From contig CASFCH010000011.1 in NCBI GenBank assembly GCA_949293315.1, positions 1 through 51,269 of the forward strand: a stretch of DNA of 51,269 nt, given 5' to 3'. The notes below the pieces were generated by a model. The model saw nothing but the letters and a program-made list of their open reading frames with translations, had not been told where the DNA came from and did not search any database. Shown here piece after piece: positions 24,687 through 33,148 of this stretch; position 1 is the first letter of the stretch, and the number at the start of each line of letters is the position of its first letter. This DNA comes from an uncultured Oscillospiraceae bacterium. GTDB taxonomy: Bacteria > Bacillota > Clostridia > Oscillospirales > Acutalibacteraceae. A program made the position numbers and the translations under genes.

Positions 24687-25778
24687 TCATCCGCGCAGAT
24701 CCCGCGTGGGGAAAACGCGCCTGTATGTCAAAAAGCGCATCAGCAGGCTGCCGATCAGCAGGAATGCGCCGCACAGCAGCGCCGCCATCGATACATCGGA
24801 GAGGTAGTGCGCGCCGCGGATGATGCGGGCCGCGGCCATCAGGCCGATGTACAGCGTGGAGCCGAAAAAGCATGGCACGGCGTACTTCCGCAGGCTGTCG
24901 AACGCCCGGCACAGATAATAGCTCAGCAGGATAAACACCGCCGATCCGGTGTGCCCGGAGGGGAAGGAGTCGGCGTGGCTGTAGATCCCCATTGCGTCGC
25001 CGCGCACATACCAGCGGGTAAAGGCGCTGAAATCCGTTGTCCCGATCATATCGCGCACCACGCCCGGATCCGTTCCGTTTGAAAGGCCGTCGGCTGTCAA
25101 AAAGCCGTTGGAATACCCGACCATCTCACGGAACCGCACGCGGGAGATGTACCCTTTGATATTGTTGAGCAGCGGGTACAGCACATACAGGAACAGTCCC
25201 AGCAGCGCAAGGGGTTCCAGCTTATTGAGCGTCTCCTTTTTTGCGCGGGAGGCGATGAAAAACCCCAGACCGGTCAGGATCAGGGCCAGAACGATCGAGC
25301 ACGCAATGCACAGCGCGGATCCGCTCACGTCGCCTGCGGACTGCCCCGTCGCCCAAACGATGATATATTTGACCAGGCTGTCCGTCTCCATCTTCCACCC
25401 GAAGAAGGCGAGCACGCCAAACCCGGCGATCTGAACCCAGTTCCAGATCCGGTCACACGTGCGGAAAAGTCTGGTTTCCGTCCTTTTTGGCGGGAGCGGC
25501 CGGATAAAGGGGAAGAGCCGCCCGATGATCTCCAGGCACTCATTCAGGCCGTGGCGTGTGAACAGCAGCACGGTGAAGGCGCACCCGCGCAGGACATAGC
25601 GCGGGACCTCGGCAAAATACTCAAAGAAAATACCGAAGGTATTCTGTGGGTTAAATAGTCGTTCGCTCACCTGCAAATCATAGTAGGTGGCATATGCGAG
25701 CAGTCCGCCAAAGAGTGCAAAGTAAAAGGCATACAGCCACAGCTCCGTGCACAGGTCGGATTTTGTCTTGATTTTCAA
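24687..25778 (-). CDS. PAP2 superfamily membrane phosphatase
   Basis: A 363-residue membrane protein with about six to eight helices. The phosphatase signature is split as usual: a K-x6-R like KGYISRVR (without the following Pro), the PSGHTGSA motif with catalytic His, and ARIIRGAHYLSDV with the second His. Such enzymes dephosphorylate lipid phosphates such as undecaprenyl-PP or phosphatidate. The non-canonical first motif makes the substrate uncertain. It has its own promoter inside the end of the upstream crp/fnr gene. Confidence 0.87.
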   Translation of the reverse strand: MKIKTKSDLCTELWLYAFYFALFGGLLAYATYYDLQVSERLFNPQNTFGIFFEYFAEVPRYVLRGCAFTVLLFTRHGLNECLEIIGRLFPFIRPLPPKRTETRLFRTCDRIWNWVQIAGFGVLAFFGWKMETDSLVKYIIVWATGQSAGDVSGSALCIACSIVLALILTGLGFFIASRAKKETLNKLEPLALLGLFLYVLYPLLNNIKGYISRVRFREMVGYSNGFLTADGLSNGTDPGVVRDMIGTTDFSAFTRWYVRGDAMGIYSHADSFPSGHTGSAVFILLSYYLCRAFDSLRKYAVPCFFGSTLYIGLMAAARIIRGAHYLSDVSMAALLCGAFLLIGSLLMRFLTYRRVFPTRDLRG

Positions 25779-25802
25779 GTGGATTCCCCCTCTCTGCCCT
25801 CC

Positions 25803-25831
25803 ATTATATCAGACGCGCCGCGCCGCTTCAA
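25803..25831 (-). promoter_or_regulatory. Promoter of the PAP2 gene
   Basis: Minus strand TTGAAG (25831-25826), 17 bases, TATAAT (25808-25803). The -35 box overlaps the 3' end of the crp/fnr coding region. With the start codon at 25778, the leader is very short. Confidence 0.6.
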
Positions 25832-26487
25832 GGACGGCTTTTTACAGGGTCGTGCGGCAGCCGGATTTCCCGCCCGCTGCGCCGGATGATATTTTCATCC
25901 GCCATTTTTTTCAGCTCCCGCATCATGGCGCTGCGGTCCAGGCAGAGGTATTCCGCCAGCGCGCTGTAGGAGATGGGGACCGTCACCTGCCCCCCTGTGC
26001 CGGACGGGGGCAGCAGGCTGAAGTAGGTCATCAGCTTCAGGCGTGCCGTCGGCTGGGTGAGGAGGTTGATCCGGTTGGCCTGCCGGCGCGCCTTGCGGGC
26101 GGTGAGCTGGAAGAGATTGCTCACCAGCTGGCTGTGATGGGCACAGGCGTTCGGGCACCGCTTGACGATGTGTTCATAGTCCATAAACAGCACCCGGCAC
26201 GGAGCGCAGGCGCTCACATAGTACTCCTGTGTTTCATCCGGCAGCAGAAACAGCTCCCCGAATACGCTGTTTGGGAACAGGTCCTCAATGACGCTTTGAT
26301 TCCCCTCGGCATCGCAGTAGTACAGACGGGCGTGACCGCTCAGCAGTACGCCGATCTTCTGCGGGCGGCTGGTGTAGGTGGTGATGATCTCCCCCGCATC
26401 GTATCGCAGCTCCCGGGACCGAAAGCAGGCGCGCATGGCGGCTCGGCTCTCCGGAGAGATGCCGGTAAAAATCGTGAGTTCCTCCAT
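25828..26487 (-). CDS. Crp/Fnr family transcriptional regulator
   Basis: A 219-residue regulator: an N-terminal cyclic-nucleotide-binding fold (about 15-125, with GVLLSGHARLYY and FGELFLL) and a C-terminal winged helix (about 145-210, YSALAEYLCLDRSAMMRELKKM). It lacks the N-terminal cysteine cluster of oxygen-sensing FNR and an obvious cAMP phosphate site, so the signal is unknown. It is divergent from nrdD and shares a palindrome with it at 26573-26594, which overlaps its own promoter. Confidence 0.9.
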   Translation of the reverse strand: MEELTIFTGISPESRAAMRACFRSRELRYDAGEIITTYTSRPQKIGVLLSGHARLYYCDAEGNQSVIEDLFPNSVFGELFLLPDETQEYYVSACAPCRVLFMDYEHIVKRCPNACAHHSQLVSNLFQLTARKARRQANRINLLTQPTARLKLMTYFSLLPPSGTGGQVTVPISYSALAEYLCLDRSAMMRELKKMADENIIRRSGREIRLPHDPVKSRP

Positions 26488-26560
26488 CTGTTCACCCTCT
26501 AAAAATTTGAAAACAGTATATATAGTGCCTCGTATTTATAAAATACACAGGATATGCTTT

Positions 26561-26589
26561 ATTATACTTTAAAACTGTTGCCTGTGCAA
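26561..26589 (-). promoter_or_regulatory. Promoter of the crp/fnr gene
   Basis: Minus strand TTGCAC (26589-26584), 17 bases, TATAAT (26566-26561). The palindrome at 26573-26594 covers the -35 box and most of the spacer, as expected for autorepression. Confidence 0.7.
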
Positions 26590-26594
26590 CAGTT
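26573..26594. promoter_or_regulatory. Palindromic Crp/Fnr-type operator shared by crp/fnr and nrdD
   Basis: AACTGTTGC-CTGT-GCAACAGTT, a perfect 9+9 palindrome with a 4-base centre, the geometry of Crp/Fnr sites. Its centre (26583.5) is 41.5 bases upstream of the start predicted from the nrdD -10 box, the classical class II activation distance. Confidence 0.7.
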
Positions 26595-26612
26595 GGCTGC
26601 ATAAAAATATGC

Positions 26613-26618
26613 TATAAT
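26613..26618 (+). promoter_or_regulatory. -10 box of nrdDG
   Basis: Perfect TATAAT with no credible -35 hexamer at 16-18 bases; the position is taken by the edge of the palindrome. An activator-dependent promoter is the simplest reading. Confidence 0.65.
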
Positions 26619-26657
26619 TACAACTGCTTTATATTTTAAGGATCAGGGGGTCGTCCC

Positions 26658-28817
26658 ATGAAAATTATCAAACGCAACGGTTCGGAAGCCGTGTTCGACA
26701 TCACCAAGATTATCGTGGCCATTACCAAGGCCAACAACGCCGATCCGCACAGCCGGGAGCTGAGCCAGGAGCAGATCGTGTCCATCGCCTCCGAGGTGGA
26801 GGCGCACTGCCAGGCCATGGGGCGCGCGCCGTCCGTGGAGGAAATCCAGGACCTGGTGGAGAACGGGATCATGGAGCAGGGCGCGTTCGAGGTGGCCAAG
26901 CGCTACATCCGCTACCGCTACACCCGCTCCCTGGCGCGCCGCGCCAACACGACGGACAACCAGATCCTCAGCCTGATCGAGTGCAATAACGAGGAGGCCA
27001 AGCAGGAAAACGCCAATAAAAACCCCACCGTCAACAGCGTGCAGCGCGACTATATGGCGGGCGAGGTGTCCAAGGATATCACACGCCGCATCCTGCTGCC
27101 GCAGGAGATTGTGGAGGCGCACGAGCAGGGGCTGATCCACTTCCACGACATGGATTACTTTGCCCAGCACATGCACAACTGCGATCTGGTCAATCTGGAG
27201 GATATGCTCCAGAACGGCACCGTGATCACCGGCACGCTGATCGAAAAGCCGCACAGCTTCTCCACCGCGTGCAATATCGCCACGCAGATCGTGGCACAGG
27301 TGGCCAGCAACCAGTACGGCGGCCAGAGCATCAGCCTGGCCCATCTGGCGCCGTTTGTGCAGGTCTCCCGCGAAAAGATCCGTAAGGAGGTCATCCGGGA
27401 GGCGGAGGAGCTCGGCGGGGATCTGTCGGAGGATAAAATCTCCGCCATTGTGGAACGCCGCCTGCGCAAGGAGGTCAACCGCGGCGTGCAGACCATCCAG
27501 TATCAGGTGGTCACCCTGATGACGACAAACGGACAGGCTCCGTTCATCACCGTGTTCATGTACCTCAACGAGGCGAAGAATGAACAGGAGAAAAAAGACC
27601 TGGCCATGATCATTGAGGAGACGCTCCTCCAGCGCTATGAGGGCGTCAAAAATGAGAAAGGCGTGTGGGTCACGCCTGCATTCCCGAAGCTGATCTATGT
27701 GTTGCAGGAGGATAATATCACCCCCGGCTCCGAATATTATTACCTGACAGAGCTCGCCGCCAAGTGTACGGCCAAGCGGCTGGTACCCGACTATATCTCC
27801 GAAAAGAAGATGAAGGAGCTCAAGGAGGGCAACTGCTTCCCGGTGATGGGGTGCCGCAGCGCGCTCAGCCCGTGGAAAGATGAAAACGGCAATTATAAAT
27901 TCTACGGCCGGTTCAATCAGGGCGTTGTCACGCTCAACCTGGTGGATGTGGCGCTGAGCTCCGGCGGCGATATGGACAAGTTCTGGAAGATTTTTGACGA
28001 GCGTCTCGACCTGTGCTACCGGGCGCTGATGTGCCGCCACAACCGGCTCAAGGGCACGCTCTCCGACGCGGCGCCCATCCTGTGGCAGTACGGCGCGATC
28101 GCGCGATTGAAAAAGGGCGAGCCGATCGACAAGCTGCTCTATGGCGGGTACTCCTCGATCTCCCTCGGCTATGCCGGCCTGTGCGAGTGCGTCCGCTACA
28201 TGACGGGCAAATCCCACACCGATCCGAGTGCCACGCCGTTCGCCCTCTCGGTTATGAAATACATGAACGCCGCGTGCGAGCGCTGGAAGGCGGAGACGGA
28301 TATCGGATTCGGCATCTACGGCACGCCGCTCGAGAGTACGACGTACAAATTTGCCAAATGCCTGCAAAAGCGCTTTGGCATCATCAAGGGCGTTACCGAT
28401 AAGCCCTATATCACGAACAGCTACCACGTCCACGTGACGGAGCCGATCGATGCGTTCGAGAAGCTGCGGTTTGAGGCGCAGTTCCAGGCACTGTCCACCG
28501 GTGGTGCGATCAGCTACGTGGAAGTTCCGAACATGCAGCAGAATTTGGAGGCCGTTCTCCAGATCATCCGCTATATCTATGATAACATCATGTATGCCGA
28601 GCTGAACACCAAGAGCGACTACTGCCAGGTGTGCGGGTTTGACGGCGAGATCCAGATCGTCGAAGATGACGGCAAACTCGTCTGGGAGTGCCCGAACTGC
28701 GGCAACCGCGATCAGGATAAGATGAACGTCGCCCGCCGGACGTGTGGTTACATCGGAACCCAGTTCTGGAATCAGGGGCGCACGGCGGAGATCAAGGACC
28801 GCGTGCTCCATCTGTAA
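26658..28817 (+). CDS. nrdD: Anaerobic ribonucleoside-triphosphate reductase
   Basis: A 719-residue class III ribonucleotide reductase that makes dNTPs without oxygen. An N-terminal ATP-cone (about 1-90, starting IIKRNGSEAVFDITKI) gives allosteric control. The C-terminus has a zinc site with Cys656, Cys659, Cys678 and Cys681 and the glycyl radical site RRTCGYIG with Gly697. The length is full. The start follows AGGGGG. The activase gene follows after 11 bases. Confidence 0.97.
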   Translation: MKIIKRNGSEAVFDITKIIVAITKANNADPHSRELSQEQIVSIASEVEAHCQAMGRAPSVEEIQDLVENGIMEQGAFEVAKRYIRYRYTRSLARRANTTDNQILSLIECNNEEAKQENANKNPTVNSVQRDYMAGEVSKDITRRILLPQEIVEAHEQGLIHFHDMDYFAQHMHNCDLVNLEDMLQNGTVITGTLIEKPHSFSTACNIATQIVAQVASNQYGGQSISLAHLAPFVQVSREKIRKEVIREAEELGGDLSEDKISAIVERRLRKEVNRGVQTIQYQVVTLMTTNGQAPFITVFMYLNEAKNEQEKKDLAMIIEETLLQRYEGVKNEKGVWVTPAFPKLIYVLQEDNITPGSEYYYLTELAAKCTAKRLVPDYISEKKMKELKEGNCFPVMGCRSALSPWKDENGNYKFYGRFNQGVVTLNLVDVALSSGGDMDKFWKIFDERLDLCYRALMCRHNRLKGTLSDAAPILWQYGAIARLKKGEPIDKLLYGGYSSISLGYAGLCECVRYMTGKSHTDPSATPFALSVMKYMNAACERWKAETDIGFGIYGTPLESTTYKFAKCLQKRFGIIKGVTDKPYITNSYHVHVTEPIDAFEKLRFEAQFQALSTGGAISYVEVPNMQQNLEAVLQIIRYIYDNIMYAELNTKSDYCQVCGFDGEIQIVEDDGKLVWECPNCGNRDQDKMNVARRTCGYIGTQFWNQGRTAEIKDRVLHL

Positions 28818-28828
28818 GGGGAATTGCC

Positions 28829-29356
28829 ATGCATTATGGGGAAATCAAAAAGAGGGATATCGCCAACGGGATCGGCGTGCGTGTATCGCTGTTCGTCTCC
28901 GGATGTACCCGGCACTGTAAAAACTGCTTTAACCCCGAGACGTGGGACTTTGCCTACGGGAAGCCGTTTACCGCCGAAACCGAGACGGAAATTCTGGCGG
29001 CGTTGTCCCCAGATTTTATCAACGGCCTGACCGTACTGGGCGGCGAGCCCTTTGAGCCGGAAAACCAGCGCGCGCTGCTGCCGTTTTTAAAGCGAGTGCG
29101 GGCGGAGTATCCTGGCAAGGATATCTGGTGCTATACCGGCTGTACGCTGGAGGCTGACCTCACCCCCGGCGGCACCAAGCATTGCGAGGCAACGGCGCCA
29201 TTGCTTGGCCTGATCGATGTGCTTGTTGACGGCGCGTTCGTGGAATCGCTCAAGGATATCACCCTGCGCTTCCGCGGTTCGGCCAATCAGCGGCTGATCG
29301 ACCTGCCCGCCACCCGCCGCACAGGGGAAATCGTGCTGTGGGATAAGATGAAATAA
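28829..29356 (+). CDS. nrdG: Anaerobic ribonucleotide reductase activating protein
   Basis: A 175-residue radical SAM enzyme that installs the glycyl radical on NrdD. The cluster motif CTRHCKNC places cysteines at 26, 30 and 33, followed by the SAM-site motif LGGEPF. ATG 28829 is chosen since AAGGGG lies just upstream and the cysteine spacing from the N-terminus is then normal; the frame extends back into nrdD. Same operon as nrdD. Confidence 0.95.
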   Translation: MHYGEIKKRDIANGIGVRVSLFVSGCTRHCKNCFNPETWDFAYGKPFTAETETEILAALSPDFINGLTVLGGEPFEPENQRALLPFLKRVRAEYPGKDIWCYTGCTLEADLTPGGTKHCEATAPLLGLIDVLVDGAFVESLKDITLRFRGSANQRLIDLPATRRTGEIVLWDKMK

Positions 29357-29375
29357 AGTTTTTCGCCCTCCTTTT

Positions 29376-29456
29376 CCGCAAAAAGTCACGCTCGGTGCGC
29401 CTGCTCGGTTGCAAGCGTCCTCCCGACGGAGCACTGTCGCTACCAACTTTTTGCGG
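29376..29456. repeat. Repeat C: 81-bp non-coding element with 11-bp terminal inverted repeats
   Basis: CCGCAAAAAGT (29376-29386) is repeated inverted as ACTTTTTGCGG (29446-29456). A related sequence with CCGCAAAAAGTTGAGCG and CTCGCAAGCG occurs near 50954-50985. No coding sequence; resembles a miniature element or degraded repeat. Confidence 0.55.
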
Positions 29457-29484
29457 GGTGCAAACTGCAAGTTAGCACATGAAG

Positions 29485-29590
29485 CCTTCCCCTTGAAGTA
29501 ATCCCCCTGTTAGGGGGAATGCCCGCGTCAGCGGACAAGGGGGGCCCGTCTGCGGAGCAGAAAGGGGGACCGCTTGCGGTGGATGAGGTG
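29485..29590 (+). repeat. Repeat A, copy 1
   Basis: About 106 bp from CCTTCCCCTT to GGATGAGGTG, with internal CCGCG-TCA-GCGGACAAGG and CTGCGGAGCAG pieces. Related copies lie at 43121-43228 (same strand) and 43271-43317 (opposite strand). It belongs to a dispersed intergenic repeat family. Confidence 0.7.
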
Positions 29591-29658
29591 AAAGACTGTT
29601 CATTCTGCAATGCGCCCCTGCGATAATCTAACGGTATTTGTTCCGGCTCGCGCCGGAC

Positions 29659-29805
29659 GGAACGCCGGGGGCGGCGTTCCCTACGAGGGGTAGTACAGAC
29701 TTTGGGCGGGGTACAATGCAAAAAATCACAAAGCAATTCAGCGGCTTTCCGCCAGTTTCTTATTTGTATCATCTTCCGTAGGGAACGCTGCCCTCAGCGT
29801 TCCGC
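29659..29805. repeat. Repeat B, copies 1 (+) and 2 (-)
   Basis: Copy 1 (29659-29703) is a hairpin GGAACGCC/GGCGTTCC followed by CTACGAGGGG and TACAGACTTT. Copy 2 (29777-29805) is the same hairpin core on the minus strand, about 75 bp away. Copies 3 and 4 lie at 50900-51026. REP-like palindromic units. The 95 bp between the copies hold no gene. Confidence 0.7.
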
Positions 29806-29948
29806 AGTAGGAACCCTTTTGACCACTTCGTGAACATTTCCCCTAAAAGGGGAATTACCCCTTACACAGGAGAGCCATAAAAGGCGTTCCCCGAAAAACT
29901 GCCGATCGTCCAAATCCACGATGACAACATCTTTATCGACAGACTGAA

Positions 29949-29979
29949 GCTGCGTCTTTCCGACGCGGCTTTTGTTTTT
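29949..29979 (+). terminator. Terminator-like hairpin in the repeat-rich gap
   Basis: GCTGCGTC (29949-29956) paired with GACGCGGC (29962-29969), then TTTTGTTTTT. It may end read-through from nrdG, or belong to a decayed gene; the stretch 29880-29990 has no supported ORF. Confidence 0.65.
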
Positions 29980-30025
29980 GGAAATTTCCATAAAAAACTG
30001 ATCATATCTTCGTCATTCAACCGTG

Positions 30026-30055
30026 TTGACGGCGGGCTCAGCAGGCGTTTACAAT
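30026..30055 (+). promoter_or_regulatory. Promoter of the DUF4874/DUF4832 lipoprotein gene
   Basis: TTGACG (30026-30031), 18 bases, TACAAT (30050-30055). Confidence 0.6.
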
Positions 30056-30091
30056 AGTATCACCTATGGATTTATTTTGGAGGAAGAAAAA

Positions 30092-31579
30092 ATGAATCGC
30101 ACAATCATCACAGCCACCGCCGCCCTGATGAGCCTGGCGCTGCTGTTCACCGCCTGTGCTCAGGAGGAAATCGTCTCCGAGAGCATCAAAGTCCCGTCGG
30201 ACACACTTGCCGCACAGCCGGATAATTCCATTCCCGTCCTGACCGGCGATCAGACCGCCCAGCTGCGGGGCAATATTGACCGCGGCTTCCGATTGGAGAC
30301 GTACTACACGCTCGGCAGCGGAGAGGCATGGCCGGGCGACGGAATCGACGGCTATGATTATCTGAACGACATGCTGGCCTTTTACAGAGAGGAGAATGTC
30401 CGCGAGATTCAGGTATATATCTACTTAAAGGAATATTACGACAAGGACTTGGATCAGCACGCGCTCGACCAGATGAAGGCTTACTTTGAGTACATCCGCT
30501 CCAAGGGCATGTCCATGGTGCTGCGCTTTGCCTATGAATCCGACCAGAACTCCGAATTTGCCCCCAAGCAGAAGCAGATGCTCCGGCACATTGAGCAGCT
30601 CGGGGAGTGGATTGACCAGAATATCGACCTGTGGTATGATACGGTGACGGTTTTCCAGATCGGCATGATCGGCGCGTGGGGCGAGTTCGGTTCCTCCAAC
30701 GTCAACTACAACCGCGGCAAGATCGTCAACGCCGTGTGCGCCATGGTGCCGGAGAATACGTATATCCAGGGGCGCTATATGGTCGTGACACAGGAGGCGG
30801 ATGAGGAATACGCCGCCCGTGTCGGCTATCACAACGACTTTCTCGTCGGCCGCCCGCACCCGTGGAACACAGCCGGCGGCAATAACGACTCCGAGGAGTA
30901 CCGGGTGTTTGAGCAAACCAATAAATACCGCCTGAACGATGGCGAAATGCCCTGGGCCGGCGGCACGCAGGAGCCGAACGAGTATGTGGACGGCCAAAAG
31001 CTGATCCAGCAGCTCTATGAACACCACTTGACCACCCTCTCGCTCGAGCACAACTACCGCGAGTTCATCAAGGGCGGGAAACAGCCGGAGTCCTATTACA
31101 ACATCCGGCGTTATCAAAGTGAAATGCTCTCCCTCGATGATGTCAAAGCGCTCGGCGTTCCGTACTATGACACCTACTTTATGGATGCGGACGGGAACCC
31201 CATCCGGCATAGCGTCTACGACTACATCGCCGATTTCCTCGGCTACCATCTGGTGCTCTCCGATCTCTCCGCCCAGAGCGGGGGATCCTCCACCGTCAAT
31301 CTGATGGTGACAAATTACGGATTTGGCGCGCCGCTGAATGTTTCGGGCGCGGAGCTGGTACTGATCGATTCCGACGGGAGTGAGGAGAGCTATCCGCTCG
31401 CCGGGCTGGACGTCAAGGCGCTCTGCACCTATGGGCAGCAGACGCTCACGGCGGAGGTGCCGCACGCGCTGGACGGCTATACGATCGGCGTGCGCTTTAG
31501 CCGCCACGGCGGATATCACATTCAGACCGCCAACGCGCTGGGATATGAGAACGGCGTCAATGTGATCCGCAAGGCGTGA
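30092..31579 (+). CDS. DUF4874/DUF4832 domain lipoprotein, probable glycan-acting surface protein
   Basis: A 495-residue protein with lipoprotein signal (lipobox FTAC, Cys22). The mature part resembles a TIM barrel: RGFRLETYY-like start near residue 60, GMSMVLRFAYE, FQIGMIGAWGEFG (a glycosidase-like strand with Glu) and LSLEHNYREF. This order matches DUF4874 followed by DUF4832, domains found in putative glycoside hydrolases. A beta-sandwich-like tail follows from about 405. SD GGAGGAAG supports ATG 30092. It is followed 30 bases later by an esterase gene, probably cotranscribed. Enzyme activity is not established. Confidence 0.78.
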   Translation: MNRTIITATAALMSLALLFTACAQEEIVSESIKVPSDTLAAQPDNSIPVLTGDQTAQLRGNIDRGFRLETYYTLGSGEAWPGDGIDGYDYLNDMLAFYREENVREIQVYIYLKEYYDKDLDQHALDQMKAYFEYIRSKGMSMVLRFAYESDQNSEFAPKQKQMLRHIEQLGEWIDQNIDLWYDTVTVFQIGMIGAWGEFGSSNVNYNRGKIVNAVCAMVPENTYIQGRYMVVTQEADEEYAARVGYHNDFLVGRPHPWNTAGGNNDSEEYRVFEQTNKYRLNDGEMPWAGGTQEPNEYVDGQKLIQQLYEHHLTTLSLEHNYREFIKGGKQPESYYNIRRYQSEMLSLDDVKALGVPYYDTYFMDADGNPIRHSVYDYIADFLGYHLVLSDLSAQSGGSSTVNLMVTNYGFGAPLNVSGAELVLIDSDGSEESYPLAGLDVKALCTYGQQTLTAEVPHALDGYTIGVRFSRHGGYHIQTANALGYENGVNVIRKA

Positions 31580-31609
31580 ATTCAAAACCAATATTATGGG
31601 AGATATAAA

Positions 31610-32401
31610 ATGTTCCATCTGTTTCAGCGCGGCCGATATCTGATTACCGACAAATCTTTTCAAACCTATCCCTATGACATCATCCTGATCGCGGGGCAGT
31701 CGAACGCCGAGGGGTACGGCCGTGGGGACAGGGACTTTCAGTTTGTACCGCACGACCCTATCTATGGCTGCACGGAAAACAGAGGCATCCATCTGGCGTG
31801 CGACAAAAAATACGGCCGCCGCCGCACTTCGGCGTCATTCTGCCTGTACTTTGGCGAGGAATATGTAAAGGCGGGGCTTTTGAATCCCGGACGCAAGCTG
31901 ATGATACTCAATACCGCGGTAGGCGGGACGGGCTTTTCCGATCACCACTGGGGAGTGGGCGAAGACCTGTTTGAGCGGATGATCCGGATGGCGCGGGAAG
32001 TATTGGCGCTCAACCCGGAGAATGAGATCAAGGCGTTCCTGTGGCACCAGGGTGAGACGGATGTCATCAGTGGAATGAGCGGCACGTCGTATGCCGGATT
32101 GCTGGACACGCTGATCTCGGAAACACAGAACCGGTTAAACATCGCGCACGTCCCGTTTATCGCCGGGAATATGGTCCCAGGCTGGATGAAACTGAACCCC
32201 GGCGCATATGAGATCGCCGCGAGCACGCGGAAGCTGATGGAATCCCTGCCGTTGGGCGGGTATGCCGAATCCGACGGGCTGGAGGGGAACTCCGCCGAGG
32301 ATATTATCCACTTTTCCCGGAAGAGCTGCGCAGAGTTGGGCCGACGGTACTTTCAGATCTATCTGGACAGGGCTGCTACCCACTCAAAAGAATCATTCTG
32401 A
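31610..32401 (+). CDS. SGNH-type carbohydrate esterase (sialate O-acetylesterase family)
   Basis: A 263-residue esterase. The block I motif IIIAGQSNAEG-like (ILIAGQSNAEGYG, about residues 25-37) carries the nucleophile Ser, and WHQGETD holds the family's conserved Gln/Glu block. A His near the C-terminus in DIIHFSRKS completes a plausible triad. There is no signal peptide, so it is probably cytoplasmic. Likely removes acetyl groups from sialic acid or other sugars. Adjacent to the DUF4874 lipoprotein gene and ended by a clear terminator. Confidence 0.83.
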   Translation: MFHLFQRGRYLITDKSFQTYPYDIILIAGQSNAEGYGRGDRDFQFVPHDPIYGCTENRGIHLACDKKYGRRRTSASFCLYFGEEYVKAGLLNPGRKLMILNTAVGGTGFSDHHWGVGEDLFERMIRMAREVLALNPENEIKAFLWHQGETDVISGMSGTSYAGLLDTLISETQNRLNIAHVPFIAGNMVPGWMKLNPGAYEIAASTRKLMESLPLGGYAESDGLEGNSAEDIIHFSRKSCAELGRRYFQIYLDRAATHSKESF

Positions 32402-32402
32402 C

Positions 32403-32432
32403 AGAAAAGGGGCGGAACGCGGCCCCTTTTCT
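32403..32432 (+). terminator. Terminator after the esterase gene
   Basis: AGAAAAGGGGC (32403-32413) paired with GCCCCTTTTCT (32422-32432); A/T-tailed on both sides. Confidence 0.85.
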
Positions 32433-32458
32433 ACTTTCGCTAAAAAAGGAGGGCGATC

Positions 32459-33133
32459 ATGATCGAAATACAAACATATCTGCCGGCCTTTACCGATACA
32501 CTCCGGCACGCATTCGGACGCCGACTCTGCTATGTGGGCCTGCAGGGCAGCTATCTGCGCGGCGAGGCGACCGAGCAGAGCGATATTGACGTGATGGTGA
32601 TTCTGGACGGCTTGACTGCGGAGGATCTGGAGCGCTATCGTGTACTGGTGGCGCAGACCGAGGAGCCGGAAAAGGCCTGCGGGTTTATCTGCGGCCGTGC
32701 GGAGATGGCGCACTGGAACCCGCTGGAGATCTGCCATCTGCTGCACACCACGCGCGACTATTTTGGCAGCCTGCAAAATTTTGTGCCGGACTATACGCAG
32801 GACGATATTCTGAATTACATCAAGCTATCCCTGGGCAACCTATATCATGGGCTCTGCCATACCCGGATCCACGCCCCGGAACAGACGCTGCGCCAAACAC
32901 TGCCGGAGCTGTACAAGCAGGTGTTTTTTATCCTGCAAAACCTGCACTTTTTGCGCACGGGGAATTTTTATGGGACAAAAAGGGACTTGCTCCCCCGACT
33001 GTCGGGGTCGGATCGCGCCGCCTTACAGTGGGCAATCGCGCACCGTGGGCAGGACGATTGGGATACGGACAGCGCCTTCCGGCTGCTGTTTGACTGGTGT
33101 CAGAGCACGCTGAACCATTTGACAAAACTTTAA
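32459..33133 (+). CDS. Nucleotidyltransferase domain protein
   Basis: A 224-residue protein of the DNA polymerase beta-like superfamily. The active site pattern GSYLRGEATEQSDIDVMV (about residues 29-46) has the Gly-Ser and paired Asp residues for metal binding. The rest is helical, as in small aminoglycoside-adenylyltransferase-like or KNTase relatives; the acceptor is unknown. SD AAAGGAGGG. First gene of a tight cluster with bcp (15-base gap) and a nudix gene. Confidence 0.82.
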   Translation: MIEIQTYLPAFTDTLRHAFGRRLCYVGLQGSYLRGEATEQSDIDVMVILDGLTAEDLERYRVLVAQTEEPEKACGFICGRAEMAHWNPLEICHLLHTTRDYFGSLQNFVPDYTQDDILNYIKLSLGNLYHGLCHTRIHAPEQTLRQTLPELYKQVFFILQNLHFLRTGNFYGTKRDLLPRLSGSDRAALQWAIAHRGQDDWDTDSAFRLLFDWCQSTLNHLTKL

Positions 33134-33148
33134 AGGAGGAATTTTATC

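Noticed and set aside
26643-28811. Minus-strand open frame of 722 codons opposite nrdD
   Set aside because: Same effect: nrdD is certain by motif, and the antisense frame has no ribosome site or recognisable domain.
29440-29772. Minus-strand 110-codon frame in the gap after nrdG
   Set aside because: It is composed of repeats A, B and C; related repeats elsewhere do not preserve the frame.
29794-29991. Minus-strand 65-codon frame, and a plus-strand frame over 29880-29990
   Set aside because: No ribosome site, no family resemblance, and the region contains a terminator hairpin. A decayed gene remnant is possible but not supported.
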